Assembly: GCA_950097015.1 (NCBI GenBank)
Contig: CATNEN010000030.1
Coordinates: forward strand, 417,501-481,500
Reading direction: 5' to 3'
Source: Macrostomum hystrix
Lineage: Eukaryota; Platyhelminthes; Macrostomidae
Length of the DNA stretch: 64,000 nucleotides
The position numbers were made by a program, and so were the translations under genes. The first letter of the stretch is position 1. Each line of letters opens with the position of its first letter. The notes under the pieces are model-generated. The model was not told the origin of the DNA. It ran no database searches and worked only from the letters and a program-made list of their open reading frames with translations. Shown in pieces: positions 1 to 11,930 of the stretch.

Positions 1-941
1 CACAATGCGAGCGTATCTCCCTGGGCGCGATCTAGCATCGATTCTTTCTCGGCATTGATTTATTCCGGTAGGGACTGCTTGGCAAAGAGTTGATAAAAAT
101 AAATATTTTAGCCGCTGACGTCACAAGAGTCTGACTACGCTTGTATCCTATCTCGATTCAGTTGCATCCTAAACAGCAAACACTTACTGCTACTTTTGCC
201 GTTAGTTTTTTTCAAACAACAAACATGAGTCCCTACTCATGTGTAGAATGGCATGTGTTCAAGAGCGGCAGGACCGGAGTAAGACTGCAAGAGGACTGAC
301 TAAAGAGAGCAGACAGTCACACAGGCGCACAGAGGGTGCACTATAGGCTCTCGAACAGAGGGGTGTCATTAAATTACAGTCGCATTTGGGCCCAGAGCAT
401 AGCAGGTTGAGGCGAACGAATTTTGTCGTGCCCACCAACATGTCCACTAGCGCTGGCCAGATGCAGTGGTATTAATTCGATTAAGCACAAAAAATTACTT
501 TGCCCATGCCTCGTGGCCAAATGCAGGGTGCCTGTGACTCTATAGTGTCACTCTGTAAGAACTCTATACAACCTTGCGCTGCTATCGCTGAAAAAGAATG
601 GAAGAAAGATGGAGCTGTCCATTGGTTTCTAAGAAAGCCATTCCCCATTTTCACGTTGCTGCTGAGCAAAGTGAAGGCGAACTTTCTAAAAACAGAACAA
701 ATACTTTATTTATTCTGCAGTCATAGTTAAAAAATCGCATGAAGGTCTTCAAAGAAATCAGTCACCTTTGTTGGACAGTTAATGCTTTATTATTGGCTTC
801 AAAACCGTAGCGCGCTTGTGGGAATTCCGCTTCCTAACTAGAAACTGAGTAATAATTCTCAATGCAATAAAATGGCTTCACTCAACTAGGCATAAGGCAA
901 CAACAAGCAGTCCAATCTCATGGCTTTTTGATTGCCATAAT
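1..941. other. intergenic, no gene recognised
   Basis: Only short open frames without recognisable domains or splice context occur here. I see no conserved protein, RNA gene or repeat array before the minisatellite that begins near 942. Confidence 0.5.
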
Positions 942-2057
942 TGGGGTTGTAGCCAGTGGGGTTGTAGCCTAGTGGGGGTTGTAGCCTAGTGTGGGTTGTA
1001 GCCTAGTGGGGGTTGTAGCCTAGTGGGGGTTGTAGCCTAGTGGGGGTTGTAGCCTAGTGGGGGTTGTAGCCTAGTGGGGTTGTAGCCTAGTGGGGTTGTA
1101 GCCTAGTGGGGGTTGTAGCCTAGTTGGGGTTGTAGCCTAGTGGGGGTTGTAGCCTAGTGGGGGTTGTAGCCTAGTGGGGTTGTAGCCTAGTGGGGGTTGT
1201 AGCCTAGTGGGGGTTGTAGCCTAGTGGGGGTTGTAGCCTAGTGGGGGTTGTAGTCTAGTGGGGGTTCTAGCCTTGTGGGGGTTGTAGTCTATTGTCTAGT
1301 GGGGGGTTCTGGCCTTGTGGAGGTTGTAGTCTAGTGGGGGTTCTAGCCTAGTGGGGGTTGTAGTCTAGTGGGTGGTTGTAGCCTAGTGTGGGTTGTAGCC
1401 TTGTGGGGGGTTGTAGCCTAGTGGGGGTTGTAGCCTAGTGGGGGTTGTAGCATAGTGGGGGTTGTAGCCTTGTGGGGGTTGTAGCATAGTGGGGGTTCTA
1501 GCCTTGTGGGGGTTGTAGCCTTGTGGGGGTTGTAGCCTAGTGGGGGGTTTTAGCCTTGTGGGGGTTGTAGTCTATTGTCTAGTGGGGTGTTCTGGCCTAG
1601 TGGGGGTTGTAGTCTATTGTCTAGTGGGGTGTTCTGGCCTAGTGGGGGTTGTAGTCTATTGTCTAGTGGGGTGTTCTGGCCTAGTGGGGGTTGTAGCCTT
1701 GTGGGGGTTGTAGCCTAGTGGAGGGTTCTAGCCTTGTGGGGGTTGTAGCATAGTGGGGGTTCTAGCCTTGTGGGGGTTGTAGCCTTGTGGGGGTTGTAGC
1801 CTAGTGGGGGGTTCTAGCCTTGTGGGGGTTGTAGTCTATTGTCTAGTGGGGTGTTCTGGCCTAGTGGGGGTTGTAGTCTATTGTCTAGTGGGGTGTTCTG
1901 GCCTAGTGGGGGTTGTAGCCTTGTGGGGGTTGTAGCCTAGTGGAGGGTTCTAGCCTTGTGGGGGTTGTAGCATAGTGGGGGTTGTAGCCTTGTGGGGGTT
2001 GTAGCCTTGTGGGGGTTGTAGCCTAGTGGGGGTTGTAGCCTAGTGGGGGTTGTAGCA
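942..2057. repeat. minisatellite, 17-18 bp unit (SINE-A-head-like)
   Basis: About 60 head-to-tail copies of GTTGTAGCCTAGTGGGGG and close variants (GTTCTAGCCTTGTGGGGG, GTTGTAGTCTATTGTCTAGTG). The first 15 bases, GTTGTAGCCTAGTGG, match the start of the tRNA-like head of the SINE-A copies in this window when those are read on their head strand. The array is G-rich on this strand, with runs of 4-6 G in every unit. It has no protein-coding character. Confidence 0.95.
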
Positions 2058-3994
2058 CAATCAATACATTCCGAGGTCCTCCAGCACATTCTTACCCCGC
2101 GCGTATTCTAGCTTTTCTAATCTAAGATTATAGCTTAGGCTAAGAAGGCGTATTCTAGGCTAAGAAGTTTTCTAGCTTTGGATAGACAAGCAGACAAAAT
2201 CTGACTGACAACACCAGAAGCAAAATGCAACTGGTTCCAGCTCCATTAGATTTTGTTTAACTAACATACTGTTAATTCGCAATGGGACACAAATGCCCAA
2301 CGGATTCTGAAATGTTAGAAACACGCGAGCGAGTCTTCTTTGGCCCTAATCTGCGACCAGCATCAGCTTCTGCTTCTTGTGTTGCGCGTTGAGGTAACAC
2401 GGAACAGAGGTGCTGATTTCCCGTTCCTTACCGACACACCTCGCTAGCTTTGCTCTCAGCAGCAGCAGCAGCACAGATGCTCTTCCCAGCCAGCCAGCCG
2501 GTCTATGCCAAAACCTAGCAGAGAAATGTCCGCACTGTCTACCCGGCCTCTCCACCTTGTGTCTGTTCTCTTTTCCTCATCTCACACCAAACGGCTCCAC
2601 CACTTACTGTCAATATTTTTATCCGGCAGCTGCCACCTCGTGGCGCTCGCGTCTATCACACCACCTCTCTATTTAGCTACTGGTTCTCCGCCCATAGCAA
2701 CAAACAAAGCCAGGTGAGACGCAGACAAGGTTTGTGAAAGGTGGCGTGTTTCTTCTGAATTCTTGGTAGACACTTTGTATGCCTGAGATGGGGTGGGTGA
2801 CCAGGTGAGTGGCTCGAACAAGCGGAGTAGGGGGAGGGGAGGTTCAGGAAGAAATTTCCCACCTGAGTTAAAAGTATAGAAAAGCCACAATATGCGAAGG
2901 CGTAGCTACCTGGCAGCTGGGCTGCCTGCTCCCTGTTAGCCTTCTTGGCAATCTTATCCGCAGCCGCCTTCCTACCCGTCCGTTTCCGCGCTCAGCTTCA
3001 CGTATCTGCTTGTACCCCTCTAGTTCACGCGCAAATCCTCAGTTGCGAACCGCTCAGCTCAGCCCATTGTTCGTCGCACAAGAGGAGCAGAGCCGAGCGG
3101 CAGCATGCTTGTCTCCTGCTTTCTTTAGCTCCGCTCTCAAGGCTTCGGGCAGCTTTTCAACCGGTCTCTAGTTTTCTACAAGGCGTATTTCATCTATCTT
3201 GTTGAGCAGCACTCGGTTTAACTAATCTGCGCTCACAAGCATTCTCGTGTGCTCAGCCGCATTCAAGTTGTACAATGCGAGAAGAGATGCAGACTTGAGC
3301 ACGAGTAGGACAAAGGATTTCCTTTTATTCAGCTCTAAGATTCCTTTCTTATGCTCTCGAATTGCCAAGGCCGTCAGGTCGACGGCTGTCTTGATCTTTA
3401 AAGTATCAGCGAAGTAGCGAATACAAGACTGCTATGGAGTGCAGGAGGAAGCTGGGACAGCAGCTCTTGATACTTCTCTAGCGAGGCCGGATGGCGAATT
3501 AGGGAGCAAAAATGTAGATTCAAGCCTTGCTAGTGCATCTAATGGTTCACCAATACATTGTATGGGTCTTGAATTATAATGCGGGAATCGCTGAAAACTG
3601 CTCGCGTTATCTCGGGGCCATTGTTGACTCTGGCTCAGCAGCAGCTGGCCACGCATCGTGGTTTGATACCAAACAACTAGAACAAACGTACTTTTGCGCA
3701 CAGCCAACAGACTAGTGTGCGATTGAATAGCAAATTAGGAAGCGGAATCCATCTAGCTATAATAAGGCAACTTTAATAGGCCTTTGAATAAAGAGGAGTG
3801 CAGTTTATAGAGAGGCAAAATGTTTTATTGTGCATTCAAAACCCAGCACCTCGTTAAAGGCTATTCGCAATACCAAGCGAGCATCTTTACGCCTTCTCAG
3901 CTGCTAAATGAGATTTAACCATAATCCTTATCCGTTTTGTCTCCCAATGTGTTTCTGAATCCAATGTACGCCACCCACCTTTTCGCCACTGTAG
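2058..3994. other. 5' flank / presumed intron upstream of the GPCR exon
   Basis: Unique, moderately GC-rich sequence with a short CAG run near 2457-2475. No coding exon can be supported. The first exon of the GPCR (N-terminal tail and start codon) should lie here or further upstream, because the exon at 3995 has no suitable in-frame ATG. Confidence 0.4.
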
Positions 3995-5198
3995 GACATT
4001 GTCCAGGAGCGGCACCGCTGCTATCAAAGGCGGGCTGGTTGCCCTGGAGATGAGCCTTGCTGGTCTCATAGCGCTGTTCGGTATCAGCGGCAATATCCTC
4101 ACCATTCGGGTGCTGCGGGTGCCGAACCTTCGAAAGACCAGCACGGCCTTCTACTTCACAGTCCTGGCCGCTGTGGACATCCTGGTACTGCTGATCGGCC
4201 CTTCAACTAAGGCCTTGGCTGCCGCCATTTACGCCAACGAGCGCCAATTTCGAGACACGCATGTGATCATGTGCAAGTTCCACATGTTTTTTAACTATTC
4301 TGTGACACAAATCAGCGCCTGGATACTAGTTGCCGTGACCATCGATCGCATGGTGTGGGTGGTCTGCCCATTCAAGGCGCGACAGTTCTGCACAATCAGA
4401 CGGGCCACTGTGGTCACTGCTCTGATCATTTTTCTGGTTAGCCTGATCAACTGCCGCCATCCATGGTACATAACCCTGATGGAAAAATACAACCAGACTC
4501 ATTGCACAACAAATGACGATTTTATTAAGAACACGTACGTGAAGTACGTCGATCCAGCTCTGGTGACCATCGGCCCATTTCTGGTAATGTTCATTGCCAA
4601 CCTGCTCATCATTCGGAAGCTGCACCAGGTCAAGGCTAAACGCGAGAAGAATCTCCACAAGGCGCCGGACAAGAGGCGGAAGGACGGCAGCAACCTCACC
4701 AAGATGCTACTGTGCACCAGCATATTCTACCTGATGTCCTCGCTGCCCTACCTCATCTTGACGCTGGTATTGAAAGAGAAAAGAAGCGCCATACTGAAGC
4801 AAGACCCGCTGCTTCTAAATCTAGTTTACCTGATCCAGGCGCTAAGCTACAGCATGTTTAATCTAAACTATGCCATCCACTTCCTGCTGTATTGCCTTGC
4901 CGGACCAGCCTTCAAGGCGGAGGCGTTCCGCCTTCTCAGAATCCGCCCAAGAAGAGGCAACGAGCGCAAAGGTCGCGGAGGCGGCGACGGCGGTGGTGGC
5001 AAAGGCGGCGGCGACGCCAACGGTGGAGCCTCCGGCACCACGGCAGCCGGTGAAAAGCTTGCAGACGGCGGCGACAAAATCATGGAGGAGTCTGTTGAGC
5101 GGCCCGACATTCACGCCATTCCGGAAGGCAACGCGGAAGAGGCCGTTGAGCTGCTTGAGGAGCCGCCGAGGTTGACCCAGGCCAGCGCTCTTGTATAG
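3995..5198 (+). CDS. rhodopsin-class G-protein-coupled receptor, peptide-receptor type (3' exon)
   Basis: Seven hydrophobic segments in one open exon. Hallmarks: GN in TM1, AAVD in TM2, the TM3 cysteine (MCKF), DRM in place of DRY at about 4344-4352, a second-loop cysteine beside a glycosylation sequon (NQTHC), GPF in TM5, SSLP in TM6, and a TM7 reading NYAIHFLLYC rather than NPxxY. The last resembles FMRFamide- and other neuropeptide-type receptors. The cytoplasmic tail is long, basic and glycine-rich (about 4950-5050). The first in-frame ATG (4050) falls inside TM1. A good acceptor (CACTGTAG) ends at 3994, so this is probably the last exon, with the extracellular N-terminus on an unseen upstream exon. 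The stop is TAG at 5196. The plasma-membrane role is inferred from the family; the ligand cannot be told. Confidence 0.85.
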
Positions 5199-6626
5199 AG
5201 CTCCTGTACCCAGACATAGCGGGTAGCAGACTACTAGAGTGAAGTCGCATAGTGAAGTCGTGTTTCCTTGGATATCGTTTCATCGCTCATTTGTGAAGCT
5301 TATATTTTCTTTTTAATGCGCACTGATATCATTATCGATTTCTATGCAACTAATCTTACTACCACCTACCTGAGTGCACGAATGCACTAGACTGGCCTCA
5401 CTCCACACACACACGCACACGCACACACACACATGTCAGCGATTGAGCATTCTTCACAAAGAGATCGAATGCTAAAACGGATTATTCATTCGAGATTAAT
5501 ACGAGTAAATACCCAGCTTGTTTTTTCTGGACTCTGATTATCAACGCACATACTCAACAACTCAACTATCCGCAGCTTTATTTGACAAAAATATTTTTTT
5601 AAAACGTAGCTTACCGTGATTTTATTTCGCTTCTCAGTAAACGTCTGCTAAATTTCGAAGTCGTATCGTAACAAGCTCCGACAACTTTTAGCTGACATGC
5701 AAAGCGCCGGCTATTCAAACTCTATTATTCCATTCTTCAGAACTAACGATGCTGCACCTAAATGTTGTGATTATTCTCTCATGTAAGCGGTTAGCATATT
5801 TGAATATTACGAGGTTCAGGTTGTTGGTCTTCTGGATGTTTGCTGGTGTTAAAGTCTTGATAGCTTTGGACTTCTGATTGAAAGGGAAAGGTTGGGAGTT
5901 CTGCCTAATCATTTTTGCAAAGAAATTTGTGTCCTTGACTTAATTATCCAGTGCTTCATTTCACCCTGTCGTAAATTTTACTTGGACATTTTGATTTGGT
6001 TGGTGTAGCGGTGTGGTGTGGTTGCCCCACAGTCTGGACTGAACGCGATAGCAGTTGCGCCACTGGCTGTAAAAATATTCCTCTATTTCAATCTGTTGAA
6101 GTTTTACTATTGTTTCTAGGTTAGCCCTGTTCAGGCTGTTTAATGTTCAAGCTTCTGAGGTCATTCAATTTTATTTGATCGAAATTTGTCTAATTCGTGG
6201 AAAATTGGAAAATTTATGCCCGAGTCGCAATATAAGCATCCTTATATCGATTTTCTAACTCACTTATACTTAAGTAAGTATTTCTACATGAGTCTTATTT
6301 GTATTTCTCTGAGTGTTTATCGGTTAACTATTTCTATGTACTGAGCTGCGAGTTCTGTAGCCCAGAAATATATTCTTAGAGTCAGATCTCATCACAAGTC
6401 CAGCAAAATTGGCGCGTTCGATATTTTTTTCCAATCAGATGGTCAGTCATAGTCTGCGAACTCGATACACGGCTGTTCCGCTTTGGTTTTTCTTGTTTTG
6501 TGTGACATATTTAGTTGCAGGGAATAGTTTAGTTGTACTCGTAGTTCATGGCTTGTTGTTCAAAATAAACAAGAGTAGTAGTTCATCAAAAAATACTTTC
6601 AATGATGACAACTTGGCAGGTTTATC
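5199..6626. other. 3' UTR / intergenic
   Basis: AT-rich sequence after the GPCR stop. It contains a short CA microsatellite at 5404-5432. I find no canonical AATAAA close to the stop and no further coding sequence. Confidence 0.4.
5404..5432. repeat. CA microsatellite
   Basis: Alternating CA with occasional CG steps, about 29 bp, in the presumed GPCR 3' flank. Confidence 0.9.
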
Positions 6627-6800
6627 TGGTAGATAGTAGTTTGCTGTGCGTTATTTTGGTAGATGGTAGTTTGGTAAATGGTAGTTTGGTAGATTGTTAG
6701 TTTGGTAGATGGTTAGTTTGGTAGATGGTTAGTTTGGTAAATGGTAGTTTGGTAGATTGTTAGTTTGGTAGATGGTAGTTTGTAGATTGTAGTTTGATAG
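6627..6800. repeat. degenerate 16-bp minisatellite
   Basis: About ten copies of GTTAGTTTGGTAGATG with length and base variants, fading into similar unordered sequence up to about 6900. Noncoding. Confidence 0.85.
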
Positions 6801-9178
6801 CTCTCGGTTTTTTGGTTAATGGTTTGATAGGTTGTAGTTCAGCATAGGGTTATTTAGCATATGCATGGTAGTTTGGTAGATGAAATTTTGGAAACGGTAG
6901 ATAGTTTGTTAGAGTATTTTAACAGATGAAAAACATTATAAATTTCGGCAAATCATTTAGTCCTTGCTTTAAAACTTGTTGAGCTAATGCTCTACGAGTT
7001 ACGACCTATTTCACACTAGATCTTGCTTCCTAGGGTCAGCTAAACGACCCATGTGATTTAACATGGCTTGTGCACTATAATATATTTTAAATCTCAATAA
7101 TGCTAGCTCTATTTGAAATGAACATCTTTGCCCAAATGAACAGGTAAGGATTGCTCTCAGTTAGTAATAAGGGAGGAAGGAAAAGGGAAAGTTAAAAAAA
7201 GAATAGTGATTGCGGAGCTAAATGGTTAAATAGAGGGTAGGAGAGAAGCGTTTCTCGATTGCAGGATGAAGCTCTTTGTCTATTTTGCATGTCGAAAAAG
7301 AGGCCAACGTTGCGCTGTGCGGTTAGACGTTTTTCCAGTGCAAAGTTGCTAATCAGTGGCGTATTAGTTGCTAACTGATGCTATTCCGTTCAAGCAAAGT
7401 GAACATAATCGGCAGATGAACATTTAGAAAGGGCTCAAAATATGGCTAGCTCTTGGCAACTCTGAGACGTCGTGGTCGATTTCTTTGAAAATGAAGACAT
7501 CTGACGGGCTGACTGGCTCGAGCCCGGAGCTACATGTCGATCATCTTGTCACTCAGGCGTGACAGAACAGGCGTAGAAAAGCGCTGAAATCCGACTGAAG
7601 TGTCAACAGAAATGTTTCCACAGTAACAGCTGCCCTACGCTCTAAGAATTACAAGGTTGGAATTTTATGACGCAGATTAAAACAGTTCATGATGTGGCTT
7701 TTTTAGCGTCTACAGTTTCTGATTCAACTGGTCCTTAGTCGCTGTATTATGTACAGAGATTCTGCACCATGTGAGTGACATGTGAGATTCTATATACTTT
7801 CAGCCTCTGGTATCTATCCCAGTGTGAAGACGCGCTATAGATTTCGGATTAGCTCAGCTATTATCCTATGCTAGTGCCAGAATACTCACCTGTGACAATC
7901 GGGCACTGCAAGGTGAACAGATGACCTTTGACAAATAAACTTATTGTTGTTGATGTATTCATTATCAGGTAGATGAGAATAAATGCCGCTATTTTAGAAG
8001 AAGGCTACCTTAGCTTTTGAACTTCAGACAAGGGGATGGCAGGCTAGATTCGAAGTTAGTGCAGCGAGAGAGAGAAAGAGAAAACATAGATGAGTTGGGT
8101 AAAAAAGCGTCAGCATGAAGCGACGACTAGCAATGTTTGCAGAGTTTCCCTATTAATTAACGCTAGAAGAGAGTTTCTCCTTCCTCTCTTTCAACTCTGC
8201 CTTTTTCTGGCGAAGGCAGAGCTGTGCAGACCGTTTCCAGCCTAAGGAGCGGCAGAATGAAGGATAGAGAAGCACCGAGAGCAGCAGCTGGGAGGGACCC
8301 ATCGCGCGCGTCCGGTTTCTCCCAGGATCGATGTCCCGTGTTTTTGGAGGCCAGCAGAGGAGCCAGAAGCGGAGAATGACATTGGGGAGCGGTGCCGGGG
8401 TGTGGCTTGGATGTGGTTCTGCCCGGCGCTGTTGCTCCTATCGGCTAGCCACGATGCGGGCTTCAATTATCAATTCTCTCTCTATTTCCCGCTTCTCCAC
8501 TGCGCTGCTTGCGTGTTGTTGCGCCAGACTGCGTCTGCTGGCGGTGCGTGCTAAGGCAAAACTAAGATAAGGGATGAAGAGACGCAGGAATAAAGCAGTG
8601 TCGGCTGGTTTGTCTCATAGGCCCCGTTTGCGTCCGACGAGGACGCTGCGAATGTGAATTAGGACTGCCTCGATCGATAGCTGTCGTTTCTTTCAGCTTT
8701 CCTCTGTGATCCCTTTGTGCTAAAATCGGCGCCTCCCTCTTCCCGCTACCAGCTGCGGATCATCGAGCGCTGCATGTGAAAACTGATGCTGTTCTTTAGA
8801 CTGAGCAAAGCGGCTTCATCTGGATTTTGTACCGATCTTCGGCTCATTTATTTTCTCTGACGCGCCCATTTCGCGTCGGTTTTGCGTTATTCCTCCGGTG
8901 TAGTAGGAAAGGGTCTATTGGCTAGAAAAAACTGGCTTTAAGGTTTGTTGTGCATCCACTTACTTATAAAATACGAGTATGTTAATGTACGAGTAGGTAG
9001 AAGGTATGAGCAAGCTTTTGGGAAAATATTTCAGCATAATGAACAATCTGATCGAATATACACACAGGATGTCGTTCTCATTTGGTCCTTTATAAAGTGA
9101 ATAGTGGATTCTGGATTATGGAGACTGCGTAAATGTTTGTCCTTCATGCCTTCTATTAAAAAGAACAATAATACTCGT
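6801..9178. other. intergenic, no gene recognised
   Basis: Mixed-composition sequence. A GC-richer stretch at 8160-8780 contains only short open frames without domains. No RNA gene or array seen. Confidence 0.4.
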
Positions 9179-9440
9179 TGTTGATTACACCTACCTCATT
9201 TGTGCCAGATGTGCAGCTTACAGCACAGCCGCAGCTATTGTGCGGCGCATCTGAAGACTGCGTACGGCTGTTCAGTCCATGGACTGGGGTGATGCTACAC
9301 CCTAAAGCTAATGCTTAACAGCTGGGTGAACTGAAGCAATGCTGAGTTAAGTTTCATGCTAAATAACACAAATTGTTCCAGTAGAGTCGGAATCGAACCA
9401 CCGATCTTCAAGTCGAGTGTCCGACGCTTAAACTATCGGA
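9179..9440 (-). mobile_element. SINE-A copy
   Basis: tRNA-derived SINE with its head on the minus strand. The plus strand ends in the complement of a B box (AATCGAACCACCGATCTT) and an A-box region at 9418-9440. The body contains the family's conserved GGCTGTTCAGTCCATGGACT block and AGCTGGGTGAACTGAAGCAA. Other copies lie at 19.6, 37.9, 41.2, 44.1, 45.4 and 45.8 kb. Confidence 0.85.
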
Positions 9441-9476
9441 AATATGAAGCTGCATGCTAAGTTTTCGCAATATTTA

Positions 9477-9600
9477 GCTCCCAATCCCTCCCTCCGCGGC
9501 TGTGCCCCAAATGAATGTGGCTTCGCCGCGGAATCGAGCTTAGGGACCTTCGTGCGAGAGGCAGACGCGTTAACCGCTCTGCCACTCATCCCTGTCAGAT
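9477..9600 (-). mobile_element. SINE-B head fragment
   Basis: Reverse complement of the first ~120 bp of SINE-B: the tRNA-like A box (complement of GCAGAGCGGTTAACGCG) and the following GGGGCGCAGCCGCGG region. The 3' body is missing. Confidence 0.8.
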
Positions 9601-11037
9601 CTAATATCATAGGATTAAAAAGATTTGAATGTTGAAAGGCTTCCCATAGGAACAGAGTCAATAATTTATTGAAACGGCATGGCATACGGCATGCAAATCT
9701 AAGCAACTTTTGACATAACTTTCACCTTATCCGATGGCGGTTCTCAAATAATGTTCTCCGGTTCTGTGGTCTCCGGGCCGTTCGGTTATAAAACTGTCAG
9801 CCCTAAGGAAGATGGAAGCACCAGTCTAGGTCAAGGCGGCACACAGAAATCACTATCAAGTGAAAACCGGCCTAAAATTTATGCATGTGCTGGCTCAGTT
9901 TCAGGAGACAGTCGGAAAGAGATGATTCCGCTACTGAGACGGACTTAATTGCACCTACGACTTTGAGTTGAATGATCTCTCACTGTCGGTCTTCGCCCGG
10001 ATGCCATAATTTTCCTTCGAGCGCGCGACAAAAAAAGAACCACCGCCGAGCACAGATGAGCATGAGGCCCTAGCGCGATCTGCAATCCGCTTAATGGACT
10101 CCCGACAGCAGCTGTTGCAATGAACCCTCCATCTCACCCTGCCTGAGACTGGCTCCTCGCGTGCAATATAGCCGGATGGGGATAAGCGCAGTAGATTGTC
10201 AGTCATCCTAGCCCGGCGGGTGGATTCTCCTGAGCGTCTAGTCCGCAAACAGTGACAGCTGCGAAACTATCCACCACCCACCGCCCGTTTCATTCCTCCT
10301 CACACTGCGGGGTGGCTCCGCTTGTGGATAAGCGGTCTAAAGCGGATGCAGCAGCTCTGCTATTGCCATAGACGGAATGGAAGGAGAAAGTGGTGTGAGA
10401 TAGACATTGGTGCCATTCTGGCATTTTTTAAGCCCTACTTTCGCCTCCTTTTTAGCCTAGTTGAATTCCTGCTCATAAATTTTGAATGTACGAGGTCGCA
10501 GTACTGGACAGAACATAGGTGGACAATCACAAATGCGGGAAAAACTGTTTTAACAATTACTGGGAGTGAGGCGCGTGCAACTCTAACATTGTTTCTTAAT
10601 TGGCAATCGGACGCTCGCAGGTTCAGTGCATTCACAAGATCTCTACAAGAATCTGAGGCAAAGGAGACAATAAAGAGTCCAGTAAGATTGCTGCGCAGTT
10701 TGGAGAGGAGGCCAATTAGTGAAGGAGTTCCAGGTTGTGTTGGAACTCAACTGGGTCATGCTCAGTGGCCGCATGTTTTTTTAAATGCTATGCTTGGTTA
10801 CACAAATATGCAAACTGACACTCAAACCAAGCAGAAACCAAAACAAAGCTTTACCTTTAATAGTGCAAGACACTCAGCTCAAGAGCAGCCCTGAACTCAG
10901 TCTCAGCTGAGCTAAACCCGACATACTCATTCTCACTCCTTCGATCTGCCTTTCTGAAAAATTTCCCATCAGAAAAATTCGAAACGACCAGTGACCTATG
11001 ATATCTTTAGTTGTGGAAAACCAGTATGCTACTAAGT
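9601..11037. other. intergenic, no gene recognised
   Basis: Includes a 190-codon open frame (10322-10894, +) that opens with TTG and shows no recognisable domain, so it is not called. Nothing else is supported. Confidence 0.4.
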
Positions 11038-11323
11038 TGGGTCGGTGGCAGAGCGGTTAACGCGTTTGCCTCTCGCACCAAGGTCCCTAAGCTCGATTCC
11101 ACGGCGAGGCCACATTTATTTGGGGCGCAGCCGCGGAGAGAAGGCTTGGGGGCTTGTCGTGCAATTTACACCCTTGAGGGCCAACCTCCAAGGTACAATG
11201 AAACGTACACTGCCTGACGATGAGAAAGTCAGGGCAGATGTACACACCTGTGTGAGCGTATGCCTGCGTACAGTATCTGTGTGCGTGTGTGCTCAGGAGT
11301 CAGCGAAACGGGCAGTATTGACT

Positions 11324-11440
11324 CCAGCTGTAAATGGATGCCAGCATCTGCTGGGGGGTAGAAACTTTGGTGGGTGTGGCGACCTCCCCAGTCCACGGAC
11401 TGTACGCAGCCTCTAAAGGCGCGGCTGCGCCAGAGTTCAT
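11324..11440 (+). mobile_element. SINE-A body fragment
   Basis: Matches the SINE-A body in head-strand orientation (TGCCAGCATCTGCTGG, GGTGGGTGTGGCG, CCAGTCCACGGACTG, TACGCAGCC). It lies inside the split SINE-B, left of the GPCR exon. Confidence 0.7.
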
Positions 11441-11505
11441 GTGGCCCAACTGGTAAAGTTTCTCCTCTCTCTATATTACTACTCAAAACCGGCCGAGATG
11501 CTCAC

Positions 11506-11860
11506 CGGGTTGACCTCATGCCGCTCCGATGGCAGCCGGGTGAGCCTCGCGGCCGCTGAGGCGGCGGCTCGCTTCTGCAGCCTCTTGCGGAGCGCAAAGA
11601 AGATGCTGATGTACAACGAGACAATGATCACAGCCGGTATGTACTCGTAGAAGCTGCCCAGAGCGCTGAACACAATGTAGCCTTTGTCGTCGGGCAGTTT
11701 GCACCGATCGACGGTGCGGTTGCTCCCGGCGGCTGCGCCTCTGGCGGCGCCCCAGCTGAGGACGGGCCCAACGCTGATGGCGCCGCTGAGGCCGAAGACG
11801 GCGGCGATCATGATCAGCACGGTGGTGGTCGTTCTCTTGCTGGCGTACATAATCCTCCTC
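11506..11860 (-). CDS. aminergic GPCR exon fragment (TM4-ECL2-TM5)
   Basis: An intact minus-strand frame of about 118 codons reads as the TM4 to proximal third-loop part of a biogenic-amine receptor. It has a basic loop (YASKRTTTT), TM4 (VLIMIAAVFGLSGAIS), a second-loop sequon and cysteine (NRTVDRCKLP), TM5 with serines where aminergic receptors use them (FSALGSFY) and then IPAVII, followed by the basic start of loop 3 (ALRKRLQKR). Two extra residues (EY) precede the TM5 proline. A consensus donor (CCG|GTGAGC, phase 0) ends the frame at 11506. Its 5' side runs directly into SINE-B sequence. No DRY-bearing exon or TM6-7 exon is visible in the neighbouring minus-strand sequence. It is either one exon of a long-intron gene or an orphaned fragment; I cannot separate these. 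Confidence 0.5.
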
Positions 11861-11930
11861 GCTGGCTGCGGGTCTAGTGTCACTAATGTGCCACTGCCCG
11901 CAGCCCGCCTGAAATTATTATTATTATTAT

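Larger units (their letters stand above)
11038..11930 (+). mobile_element. SINE-B copy split by a ~530 bp foreign segment
   Basis: The SINE-B 5' part (tRNA-like head GTCGGTGGCAGAGCGGTT, then body) runs to about 11319 and breaks at ...TTGACTCC. The SINE resumes at TCCTCGCTGGCTGCGGG near 11848 and continues to the ATT-rich tail at about 11930. The intact copy at 46270-46647 reads straight through this junction. The intervening segment holds a SINE-A fragment and a GPCR exon. Confidence 0.85.

Noticed and set aside
4863-5114. Antisense frames over the GPCR tail
   Set aside because: Shadow frames of GC-rich, glycine-rich coding sequence.
10322-10894. 190-codon plus-strand frame
   Set aside because: It begins with TTG and shows no recognisable domain, no repeats and no splice support. 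Kept only as noncoding flank.
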